Shown here: piece by piece, positions 1 through 6,240 of the stretch
How positions within the stretch are numbered: the stretch's first letter is position 1
How the letters are laid out: each line of letters begins with the position of its first letter
Assembly: GCA_002317115.1 (NCBI GenBank)
Contig: DCIP01000156.1
Location: 1-11,221, forward strand
Source: Candidatus Scybalocola fimicaballi
Lineage (GTDB): Bacteria; Bacteroidota; Bacteroidia; Bacteroidales; Paludibacteraceae
Length of the DNA: 11,221 nucleotides
Reading direction: 5' to 3'
Made by a program: the position numbers and the translations under genes
The notes under the pieces: model-generated
What the model saw: the letters and a program-made list of their open reading frames with translations, nothing else
Databases searched by the model: none
Told to the model about the DNA's origin: nothing

Positions 1-92
1 AAGCTTGAAGACAACTTCTCTGTCTGCTGAGCGCTCACGCTCGCTACAGATGTAAGACCGAAAGCAAAAGCCATTAGAAATAACTTTCTCAT
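1..92 (-). CDS. Exported protein, N-terminus only (partial)
   Basis: The first 30 codons of a gene that runs off the left end. The ATG is at 92-90 and the reading frame is open to base 1. The visible residues form a typical signal peptide: a basic start (MRK), a hydrophobic core (LFLMAFAFGLTSVA), and a likely signal peptidase I site after SVSA, followed by QQTEK. A glutamine right after the cleavage site is common in exported proteins of Bacteroidota. The product is therefore probably periplasmic or in the outer membrane. The mature protein is not visible, so its function cannot be called. The start is supported by a matching promoter and a leader of about 93 nt upstream. Confidence 0.75.
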   Translation of the reverse strand, partial: MRKLFLMAFAFGLTSVASVSAQQTEKLSSS

Positions 93-131
93 TGTCTTAT
101 TTATATTTTTAAATTATTTTCAAACCAATTT

Positions 132-176
132 TAGTATGCCTCAGACCATAACATCACACTATTTTCTGGCATACTA
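132..176 (-). promoter_or_regulatory. Leader RNA hairpin of the left-end gene
   Basis: A perfect 9-bp inverted repeat, TAGTATGCC at 132-140 and GGCATACTA at 168-176. Inside it the minus-strand RNA can add AGA/UCT pairs after a 2-nt bulge. It lies between the predicted transcription start (about 185) and the ATG at 92, beginning within about 10 nt of the RNA 5' end. No T-tract follows it, so it is not a terminator as it stands. It could protect the mRNA or control translation. I do not recognise a known riboswitch in it. Confidence 0.5.
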
Positions 177-191
177 TAGTGATACATATAG

Positions 192-222
192 CAAAAGTAT
201 AGTTTTTAAGTTAAAAAGCAAA
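192..222 (-). promoter_or_regulatory. Bacteroidota-type promoter of the left-end gene
   Basis: On the minus strand a -7 element TACTTTTG (192-199) matches TAnnTTTG exactly. A -33 element TTTG (219-222) lies 19 bp upstream, the spacing expected for the primary sigma factor of Bacteroidota. Transcription should start near 185, giving a leader of about 93 nt before the ATG at 92. Confidence 0.75.
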
Positions 223-235
223 AAAGAAACACTAT

Positions 236-259
236 TTTTCAACATTTTTGTGTTGAAAA
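236..259. repeat. Inverted repeat just upstream of the promoter
   Basis: Perfect 9-bp arms, TTTTCAACA (236-244) and TGTTGAAAA (251-259), around a 6-base loop. It sits 13 bp upstream of the -33 element at 219-222, a place where an activator or repressor dimer could bind. On the minus strand the T-rich sequence after it is broken up, so it would be a poor terminator. A protein-binding site is an inference. Confidence 0.4.
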
Positions 260-290
260 TCGGATTTTATCAACAATATTTGGTTTTGTC

Positions 291-339
291 CTGAAACTTG
301 AAACCTGAAACTTGAAACCTGAAACCTGAAACTTGAAAC
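291..339. repeat. Heptamer tandem repeat array A (7 units)
   Basis: Seven uninterrupted 7-bp units, each either CTGAAAC or TTGAAAC, in the order C,T,C,T,C,C,T (named by first base). There is no other variation. A matching array of six units lies at 6186-6227. Both are intergenic and in the same orientation relative to the genes. Confidence 0.95.
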
Positions 340-355
340 CAGGAGCTATCTCCTG
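340..355. repeat. Short palindrome abutting the heptamer array
   Basis: CAGGAG (340-345) and CTCCTG (350-355) around a 4-base spacer. It directly touches heptamer array A and includes the stop codon of the short open stretch at 346-420. It could form a small hairpin, but no T-tract follows on either strand. Confidence 0.4.
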
Positions 356-420
356 ACAATCATATTATATGCTTCATTGATCTTAACCATCAATTCCTCA
401 CATTCGATATATAATCTCCT
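346..420 (-). pseudogene. Possible C-terminal gene remnant
   Basis: An open stretch of 24 codons bounded by TAA (421-423) and TAG (346-348). It reads like real protein: LYIECEELMVKINEAYN and then MIVRR before the stop, amphipathic and helical in character. An internal ATG at 390-388 would give a 14-residue peptide, preceded by GAGGA. The CEEL-containing helix vaguely recalls the C-terminus of four-helix-bundle (23S rRNA intervening-sequence) proteins, but the match is too short to trust. It lies between the operon terminator and heptamer array A. It may be the tail of a gene otherwise lost, or chance. Confidence 0.2.
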
Positions 421-421
421 T

Positions 422-452
422 TAAAAATGCAAAGGAGACCGAAGCCTCCTTT
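422..452 (-). terminator. Rho-independent terminator of the envelope operon
   Basis: The minus-strand RNA forms a 9-bp stem, AAAGGAGGC with GUCUCCUUU, closed by a UUCG tetraloop and followed by GCAUUUUUA. One pair is G-U, which becomes an A-C mismatch on the plus strand, so the structure is built for minus-strand transcripts. It lies 24 bp after the stop of the large lipoprotein gene and should end the three-gene operon. Confidence 0.85.
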
Positions 453-476
453 ACGTTCTATGATTTTTTATATTGT

Positions 477-3236
477 TTAGTTTGCGACGGCTGGTGCACT
501 GGTCGTACAGCCACATCTCTGTTCGTTGATGTTTGTCTTTGTAAACTTGACTCCCATGATTGGTCCGAACATTACCAACTGTGCGATGTCTGCTTCATCC
601 TTCCACATGTAGTCGACGTTGCCACTCTTTTCTTTAAGTGGAGAGTCTCTGAAATCAACTTTCCAACAGTGATAAAGTGGTTCTGTTCCGATTCCTTTTC
701 TTGACAATATTGTCATTTCTGATGTGTTGTCTTTATTTCTATGGATTAAAGCTTCAGAGTCTTCTTTTAGATAAATTGTTGTGATTCTTTGCTCATCATC
801 CATAAATGTTTTGACCTCTTTGTAGTTGTTAGACTTTAAGTGGTTCTCAAGTTGTTTTGTGTTTTCTTGAGATACTTTAAAGGTATAGAACTTTGTTCCA
901 TTTGCTTTTCCAACAAGTGTCTTTTGACCATTTCCAGAATTAATATAATCTAAATATTCTTTGTCAATGTTGTCGTAGATACTTTTCCATACAATATCAG
1001 CAGAACCATATAGATAGATATCTTCTACGTTTCCACTTCTATCGTTGAAAAGCTCACAGTCGGTTTGGATAGTGTATATACTATCCTTTGATACTTTACT
1101 ATACCATTGTTTTGAAGCTATACCTTCGTTTTGTATAAGATATACAGATGAGTTTCCTCCGTAATTACTTGGATATTTAAGTTCAACCACCAAAGTTCCG
1201 TCAAAGTCCGCGTTCTTGTACCATATCTGGTATTTTGATTGGATTCCATTTTTTAGGAACATCTCTGTTGTCTTGTCCTTTTGAGTATCAAACTTTATCG
1301 TCTTGTCTCCAATAATTGCGTAGATACAGTTTGGATCTGGTTTCTCTCCTGAACAGAATTCGAAATCTCCAAGATCGATGGTTTCTGTATCTAACTCAAT
1401 CTTTTTTGATAATTTTTTGCCTTGACAATTGATCTTAACCTTAGCGTCTCCAGTTATGTTTATTGGCAGATTGAATCTGAAATAACCGAACTTTGACGTT
1501 TGAGTGAAAGTCTGTTTCTTTTTTCCTCTTCCTGCTTCTAATGTTATTGTCGCTTTCGACGGTCCACAGCTATTAGTAATTGATCCTTTTACCTCAATTC
1601 CTGTTGGTAAATATATGTATGGTAGCCATGTTCTCCATTTGTTGATTTGAGATTTCACTCTATTTGATTCCACACCGTATCCGTCTTTTGCTTTTATATA
1701 GGCAGTTATTTCTGAGATGTTTTGTGGTAATGTGATTTCATAACTCCAAGTTTTAGATGGTATAGAATACTCCTTTTGATCAACTACGATAGTGACTGTA
1801 GGAGATATAGCAGCGTCGTCAACAAAACCATTTTTTGTGATTATATATCCAAATATTCTTCTTGGTTTGTCTATCTTAAAATCATAACTTGTATTTTCAT
1901 CGATTTCAGAAGGATCCTTAAACTCATATTTTTTATATTCTTTGTTTATATATCCGGCTACGTGCAGTGAGACCGCGTCATTGCCGTTGTAATATATATA
2001 ATAATTTCCACGGAAATCGGTTATTGTTGTTTCACTGTTTGAAAATACAGAAATTCCATATAAAGGTGTATCATTAAGATCTGTCACTTTACCATGAATG
2101 CATGGAAACGATGGCAACACGATGTCTTGTGTGAATGTGGATCCTGCTTCCATTCCGTCGACGTGGTAAATCGGACAATTCGTGTAGTTGGCATAGTCCG
2201 TTGGCTTTACGGTAACGAAGACGGGGGTGTATCGTGGCACAAAAGCACAGTAATATCCAGCACTGTCGGTGCGTGCATTTGTCTGAGAAATTGTCACTAA
2301 AACTCCTGCTACTGGTTGTCCGTTTGTGTTTGTCACACGTCCGCAAATGTTTGCTCTTAACTCTGGATAGTCAAGATTGTGCCAAGAGAAGTGTTTTACC
2401 TTTCCTGAATATGAATCGCCTCTTTTTGTGGCTATTCCTTCCTCAATCCATGTGCCTTTTCCCTCGTCGAAATACCATAGTGGAATTTCATTATGTTTCT
2501 GACTTTCAGAATATCCGTCTGGAATAGGGAACGACAATGTGCTCTCCGCACCAGGTTTCAACTGTAGTTTCTGGTTTGCTGAGTCTTTCAATGTCACCTC
2601 CACCATACCGTATGATAGAAGAATCACATCTTTGCCGTCTGCAGTCACTCCGCTCATATCTCCACCGGGCATCTCCTTTGCGAAGTTTTCTGAGTTTGGA
2701 TTCAAATAGTAGGTGCTCGCAAACACTGATCCGTTGAATTCTCTACCGTCGTTTTCATAAACCAATGAATTGGCTGGAATAGAGATAGTCATTTTGCCGA
2801 CGGTGATTGTTGCTCCCTGGCTGTTCTTGAACTTAGTCAAATCTGTCACACCTTCGTTGATGTCTTGTGGCATTAATACCGCGTCGACTTGGGTGCCTTC
2901 ATCTTTTATTTCAGCTGTACGGATGACTGTGAAATAGTCATTGTTTTCAAATTTGATTATACTTCTTCCATTCACAGCATGACATTTCTCCAATGAGTAG
3001 GATCCGTTTTCGCTTGTCAATGTTGTGTCCTGCCCACTTGTGACCAAAACATGGCTTAATGCTTTACCATACGTATCCTTGACGAATCCGTATACTGGAG
3101 CGTTTGAGATACTTTCTGAATAGACGTATTCCTCACCGTCGCTCAAATTGCTTTTATTCGTGTCATTGCTACAACCACTCATTATAATTGAGCATGCTGC
3201 AATTGATCCCAATGTCAAATTTCTAAATTTCTTCAT
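477..3236 (-). CDS. Large multi-domain surface or periplasmic lipoprotein with carboxypeptidase-regulatory-like modules
   Basis: A 919-residue lipoprotein. MKKFRNLTLGSIAACSIIMSGC is a type II signal peptide with Cys22 as the lipidated residue (lipobox MSGC). Residues 44-124 form a carboxypeptidase-regulatory-like beta-sandwich (PVYGFVKDTYGKALSHVLV, then a TSENGSYSL turn). Residues 140-290 carry KMTISIPANSLV, then PGGDMSGV, a long strand region, WYFDEGKGTWIEEG and VKHFSWHNLD, a layout that recalls the extracellular region of FAM171-type proteins. Further regulatory-like modules start near 295, 376, 458 and 546. The C-terminal 290 residues are not recognised. The gene is third in the operon, 31 bp after the upstream stop, with no visible promoter of its own. 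No glycosidase or peptidase motif is seen, so a binding or structural role is likelier than catalysis, though unproven. GC content falls sharply near 2100. Confidence 0.85.
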   Translation of the reverse strand: MKKFRNLTLGSIAACSIIMSGCSNDTNKSNLSDGEEYVYSESISNAPVYGFVKDTYGKALSHVLVTSGQDTTLTSENGSYSLEKCHAVNGRSIIKFENNDYFTVIRTAEIKDEGTQVDAVLMPQDINEGVTDLTKFKNSQGATITVGKMTISIPANSLVYENDGREFNGSVFASTYYLNPNSENFAKEMPGGDMSGVTADGKDVILLSYGMVEVTLKDSANQKLQLKPGAESTLSFPIPDGYSESQKHNEIPLWYFDEGKGTWIEEGIATKRGDSYSGKVKHFSWHNLDYPELRANICGRVTNTNGQPVAGVLVTISQTNARTDSAGYYCAFVPRYTPVFVTVKPTDYANYTNCPIYHVDGMEAGSTFTQDIVLPSFPCIHGKVTDLNDTPLYGISVFSNSETTITDFRGNYYIYYNGNDAVSLHVAGYINKEYKKYEFKDPSEIDENTSYDFKIDKPRRIFGYIITKNGFVDDAAISPTVTIVVDQKEYSIPSKTWSYEITLPQNISEITAYIKAKDGYGVESNRVKSQINKWRTWLPYIYLPTGIEVKGSITNSCGPSKATITLEAGRGKKKQTFTQTSKFGYFRFNLPINITGDAKVKINCQGKKLSKKIELDTETIDLGDFEFCSGEKPDPNCIYAIIGDKTIKFDTQKDKTTEMFLKNGIQSKYQIWYKNADFDGTLVVELKYPSNYGGNSSVYLIQNEGIASKQWYSKVSKDSIYTIQTDCELFNDRSGNVEDIYLYGSADIVWKSIYDNIDKEYLDYINSGNGQKTLVGKANGTKFYTFKVSQENTKQLENHLKSNNYKEVKTFMDDEQRITTIYLKEDSEALIHRNKDNTSEMTILSRKGIGTEPLYHCWKVDFRDSPLKEKSGNVDYMWKDEADIAQLVMFGPIMGVKFTKTNINEQRCGCTTSAPAVAN

Positions 3237-3267
3237 ACTCGTTGTATTTTAAATAGTTGACTTTAGG

Positions 3268-4392
3268 TTAGAATCCCAAAACTTTCTTCAAATCGTTGAC
3301 TTTCCTGTTGAGATTCATTTCTCTTTCTTTTGCTTCTTTCTTGGCTTTTACCTCTTCTTCACTCATGACTTGCAATCCAAAAGGATCTCTGCCGTCACTG
3401 TCCAACAAACTCAATTTATCTGTTAATGGTTTGCCATCCAAAGTGAAATAGAAATAGTCAGCTTCTTTTCTATATCTGAAAATGGATTCATTCATTGCAA
3501 AATCATAACATACTTCCTTTTTGTTTGTATATGGATTCCAACAGATGTATTCATAAGGTGAAATCATGTCAATGTCAGTTCTGAACTTTTCAAATTTTCT
3601 AGAAAGCCTAATCGTGATTTTAGGTGTCTTTTTATCATTTGCCCTCGTCAAAGTGTAAAATGTGAACAACTCGTTCGGATTATTCCTGCTTGACCTAAGA
3701 GATTTGATTTTGTATTCACCTGATAAAGAATAAGTGTTTATCCAGTCATTGTATATGTTTATACCGACGGTGCATAGATCTTTTTTGTTTATGCCTTCAG
3801 CTTGTTTACTGAAAATGCCATGATAAATATAAATGTCTGGAACTAAATCCGGATTCTCAAATGTCTTTTCAAACATTATTGGCTTATTCTGAGCAAACTC
3901 TAAGTCGGTGAACAACACTTTTGACTTTAATCCGTCGAACACATTAGCTTTCATTCTCATTGCTGGTGGCACCACCAACACTCCGCTTTTGATTTCCAAA
4001 TTATGAAATGCTTGATTCCCATAAAATCTTAAACCGTATGGGATTGTAAGTTTGTTTAATCTTACGTTTTCAAATGCTTTTTCGCCAATGCCAAGTACGT
4101 TATATCTCGCAGTGTCTTGTTTCCCCTTGCAATATGTTGTAGGGAAAGATACCACGGTAGGAATCTTAATATCGCAATCTGTCGCAGTGCATCCGCTTAC
4201 GTATACGTCTCCTTCATTTAGAATTAATATTTCCGGGTCGCCTGCTTTTCTGCCCATATTAGTTCTCTTGATGACGTATTCCGTGGCTATAGTGTATATC
4301 AAACCATCTTTCTCAAACGACACTCCTCTCGGATCGGCTGATGAAACGACGCAAGAAAGAAGGCTAAGTATTAATAAAAATATCTTTTTCAT
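3268..4392 (-). CDS. Exported BspA-like degenerate leucine-rich-repeat protein (paralogue 2)
   Basis: A 374-residue exported protein. The N-terminus MKKIFLLILSLLSCVVSSA is a signal peptide, probably cleaved before DPRG. Cys14 (LLSC) leaves a small chance of lipidation. Residues 97-155 contain one or two degenerate BspA-type leucine-rich repeats (LGIGEKAFENVRLNKLTIP, then YGNQAFHNL), far fewer than in typical BspA proteins. The tail from about 345 to 371 is highly charged and probably a coiled coil. It is clearly related to the upstream product: both have a KDGxxY start, KSGxLVV and VFDxL at matching places, and a final strand around LDGKPL / LNGNLI. Its ATG overlaps the upstream TGA (ATGA), indicating translational coupling. 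Its function is unknown. A role with the following lipoprotein at the cell envelope is inferred from the operon. Confidence 0.8.
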   Translation of the reverse strand: MKKIFLLILSLLSCVVSSADPRGVSFEKDGLIYTIATEYVIKRTNMGRKAGDPEILILNEGDVYVSGCTATDCDIKIPTVVSFPTTYCKGKQDTARYNVLGIGEKAFENVRLNKLTIPYGLRFYGNQAFHNLEIKSGVLVVPPAMRMKANVFDGLKSKVLFTDLEFAQNKPIMFEKTFENPDLVPDIYIYHGIFSKQAEGINKKDLCTVGINIYNDWINTYSLSGEYKIKSLRSSRNNPNELFTFYTLTRANDKKTPKITIRLSRKFEKFRTDIDMISPYEYICWNPYTNKKEVCYDFAMNESIFRYRKEADYFYFTLDGKPLTDKLSLLDSDGRDPFGLQVMSEEEVKAKKEAKEREMNLNRKVNDLKKVLGF

Positions 4393-5414
4393 TCTTTTTC
4401 TTTTATCAAATTTCCATTCAACTTATATTTAACTGTTCCCTCGTCTCCAACAAACTTGACATACCAACCGCCTTTTTGTGTTGCGTCTGCCACTGGGACA
4501 AAGTCATTGTAAGCAACTACTTTTCTTTTCTTTTTCTTGTTGACAACGGTATATCTCGACTGTCGGTAAAAGTCTTGAGTGAGTCTGCCCCAAGGGTATG
4601 CAAATGGTTTTGTCTTTCCTGTCTTAGGATCTTTTTGCTTTGCATTGCATGCTCCGGAATTGATAGTCAACCCTTTTTTCTCTTTTCGTGGAGTTGTTGT
4701 AAAACTCTTTTTGGTTAGATATGCTTTTTTGTCAGTCTGATAGTTCTTTTGGAATTCAGACTCATTGTTGAATGCCTGGTCGATCCATCTTTTATATTTT
4801 CTTCCTTGTGCAGTATAGCAGTCATCAAACACTGGACTCGTTTTTATGAATCTCATGTTTTTTGTGTTGAACTTGATTAATCCCCAAGGTCGACTCTTAG
4901 TGAATTTCGAATTTTCTCCAATTTTGCTAAATGAAGAACCCCAACCGATTGCTCTGTCTGTATCAAAGATTAGGTCTCCTTGTAATTCGTCAAACACGCT
5001 CATTCCCAAAAAGTCCATGCCGTGAACTACCAATGCTCCGCTTTTCATTTTAAGTTTGGCAAAGCATCCGTTGCCTGCAAACATGAGGTCGGGCAACCAT
5101 ATTCTGTTGTGAGTGTGATTGTAAAACAAACTGTCTGTTAGACCGATGACTTTGTATCTGTCTATTGCAGGTGGTATAATGACGTCTTCCAAATTCTCAT
5201 TGACTTTTGTCACCATCAGTTCTCCAGCTTGATAGAAACTATCTGGTCCTTTTACAGTGTCGGGCGACTCCTTCGAATCGACAACAAGGTATGTCACCAG
5301 AACTTTGTACTCAATACCGTCTTTTCTGATGATATCTCCAATCTTATAGTCGTCGGCGAACAGATTGACAGATTGTAATAAAGTAAAAAATAAAGCAAAA
5401 ACTATACGTTTCAT
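4389..5414 (-). CDS. Exported BspA-like degenerate leucine-rich-repeat protein (paralogue 1)
   Basis: A 341-residue exported protein and the first gene of the three-gene envelope operon. MKRIVFALFFTLLQSVNLFA is a signal peptide with likely cleavage before DDYK. The N-terminal half resembles its downstream paralogue: KDGIEYKV, an IIPPAIDRYKVIGL segment that looks like one worn-down BspA-type repeat, then MKSGALVV and VFDELQGDLIF. The C-terminal third is rich in lysine (KKKKRK at 293-298), giving a basic mature protein, and ends in a short strand unit, VKYKLNGNLI. No catalytic motif is visible. The start is supported by a -7 element 31 bp upstream of the ATG. It may bind an anionic surface polymer or partner protein, but that is a guess from charge alone. 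Confidence 0.8.
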   Translation of the reverse strand: MKRIVFALFFTLLQSVNLFADDYKIGDIIRKDGIEYKVLVTYLVVDSKESPDTVKGPDSFYQAGELMVTKVNENLEDVIIPPAIDRYKVIGLTDSLFYNHTHNRIWLPDLMFAGNGCFAKLKMKSGALVVHGMDFLGMSVFDELQGDLIFDTDRAIGWGSSFSKIGENSKFTKSRPWGLIKFNTKNMRFIKTSPVFDDCYTAQGRKYKRWIDQAFNNESEFQKNYQTDKKAYLTKKSFTTTPRKEKKGLTINSGACNAKQKDPKTGKTKPFAYPWGRLTQDFYRQSRYTVVNKKKKRKVVAYNDFVPVADATQKGGWYVKFVGDEGTVKYKLNGNLIKEKE

Positions 5415-5444
5415 CGCGATGCTTATAAATGCAGTTTAACTCTA

Positions 5445-5452
5445 CAAATATA
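5445..5452 (-). promoter_or_regulatory. -7 element of the envelope operon promoter
   Basis: TATATTTG on the minus strand matches TAnnTTTG exactly. It would start the transcript near 5438, about 24 nt before the ATG at 5414. No TTTG is found at the -33 position. That place is taken by one arm of the inverted repeat at 5472-5496, which suggests an activator may be needed. Confidence 0.6.
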
Positions 5453-5471
5453 GCATTATTTGAATATGATT

Positions 5472-5496
5472 GTCGGGATGGGGATGGAATTCCGAC
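5472..5496. repeat. Inverted repeat over the -33 region of the envelope operon
   Basis: GTCGG (5472-5476) and CCGAC (5492-5496), perfect 5-bp arms that extend to 7 pairs with one mismatch or wobble. The inner arm falls where the -33 element should be, 19 bp upstream of the -7 element. This fits an operator or activator site. Its GC-rich core stands out in an AT-rich spacer. Confidence 0.35.
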
Positions 5497-5504
5497 GTCT
5501 AATT

Positions 5505-5569
5505 AAGAAAAATTAATAAAACAAGCCTGCGTTGTTGATTTGTCATGCGACAACCAAACAACGTAGGCT
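5505..5569 (-). terminator. Long two-tier hairpin and T-tract after the 151-residue protein gene
   Basis: Arms at 5524-5536 and 5557-5569 pair over 13 positions with one mismatch (A-C on the minus strand, G-U on the plus strand). Inside is a second 5-bp stem, TTGTC (5540-5544) with GACAA (5549-5553), capped by 4 bases. On the minus strand it is followed by TGTTTTATTAATTTTTC, so it most likely ends the transcript of the gene that stops at 5623. The plus strand has no T-tract after it. Confidence 0.65.
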
Positions 5570-5574
5570 CTAAT

Positions 5575-5597
5575 GACAGTTGACCGTTTTCACTGTC
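5575..5597. repeat. Small inverted repeat downstream of the 151-residue protein gene
   Basis: GACAGT (5575-5580) and ACTGTC (5592-5597), 6-bp arms. It lies between the stop codon at 5623 and the main terminator hairpin. It could form a minor 3' hairpin in the mRNA. No T-tract follows it. Confidence 0.3.
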
Positions 5598-5622
5598 GTA
5601 TTTTTGATTCGCTAATTCTGCG

Positions 5623-6078
5623 TCAGTCTTCTTTATTGCAATAAACGGTTTCGAGAAGAAGTCCTTTCAACTCGTCGTCAACACAGTCTTCTTTCTCTAA
5701 TTTTAACTTAATTCCTGTCTTCTTGCAAAAATCTCTAAGCAAATGAAATGTTGATTTGTCGCTGACCTCGATGGTTTTCAAACTGACATTCATTGCCACT
5801 AACTTATTTGCCAACATTAGCACTAAGTCGATGGCATTTCTGTACATGTCTCTGACATTCAAGCAAATGACGTCGCTTACTCCCTTGACATCCTTTAGAA
5901 TGCAAACCAAACAAGTGGGGTAGAATTTACCTTCTCCTTCCTTGTCCGAGTCTGGCTCTATTCGGTGCATGATCTTGGCGTATGCGTTGCCTATCTTCTT
6001 GATCTCCTTAATTGGATCAAGATTGATAATCGACGTGTCCGGTGAGGGATACGTTGTAGTATCTATTTTTGTTTCCAT
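5623..6078 (-). CDS. Small cytosolic protein, pRiA4b-associated-type domain (uncertain)
   Basis: A protein of about 151 residues with no signal peptide. An ATG at 6147 in the same frame would add 23 residues, but the -7 promoter element lies inside that extension. The ATG at 6078 (METKIDTTTY) is therefore the right start. After a polar leader (1-20), residues 52-75 form a hydrophobic core strand region (TCLVCILKDVKGVSDVICLN). Residues 80-98 are helical, and 100-140 read TIEVSD, then LLRDFCKKTGIKLKLEKE, then DDELKG. That last block resembles the small domain found next to pRiA4b ORF-3-like proteins in Bacteroidota and Firmicutes, from memory of the family pattern only. Cysteines 56, 59, 72, 118, 132 and 147 do not form an obvious metal site. 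It stands alone, between its own promoter and terminator. Confidence 0.7.
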   Translation of the reverse strand: METKIDTTTYPSPDTSIINLDPIKEIKKIGNAYAKIMHRIEPDSDKEGEGKFYPTCLVCILKDVKGVSDVICLNVRDMYRNAIDLVLMLANKLVAMNVSLKTIEVSDKSTFHLLRDFCKKTGIKLKLEKEDCVDDELKGLLLETVYCNKED

Positions 6079-6101
6079 ATCGTTTCTGTTTTTGTTTGAA
6101 G

Positions 6102-6132
6102 CAAAAGTACAGCGACGAAATGAGCTAAAAAA
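6102..6132 (-). promoter_or_regulatory. Promoter of the 151-residue protein gene
   Basis: The -7 element TACTTTTG (6102-6109, minus strand) matches TAnnTTTG and is identical to the one at 192-199. A T-rich stretch at 6127-6132 sits at the -33 position but lacks the final G. Transcription should start near 6095, leaving a leader of about 17 nt. Confidence 0.65.
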
Positions 6133-6185
6133 GAGCAGAAGTGCCACAATATTGAGCCAATGTGACTATAATGTATTATTTCGCC

Positions 6186-6227
6186 TTGAAACCTGAAACT
6201 TGAAACCTGAAACTTGAAACCTGAAAC
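6186..6227. repeat. Heptamer tandem repeat array B (6 units)
   Basis: Six perfect 7-bp units alternating TTGAAAC and CTGAAAC, the same units as in array A at 291-339. It starts 13 bp after the stop of the AraC-family gene and lies upstream of the promoter at 6102-6132. The array ends 76 bp before the -7 element, compared with 91 bp for array A and its promoter. Confidence 0.95.
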
Positions 6228-6240
6228 CCCAGATTTCTTC

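Noticed and set aside
291..339. CRISPR array
   Set aside because: The units are 7 bp and directly joined, with no spacers. No cas gene is present.
2089..2737. Plus- and minus-strand open frames inside the lipoprotein gene
   Set aside because: They are rich in Cys, His, Arg and Trp, lack any family pattern, and lie in other frames of a well-supported gene.
4349..4354. Lipobox in the 374-residue exported protein (LLSC)
   Set aside because: Leu at the -2 position is unusual for a lipobox, and a good signal peptidase I site (SSA) follows directly. Left as a minor possibility.
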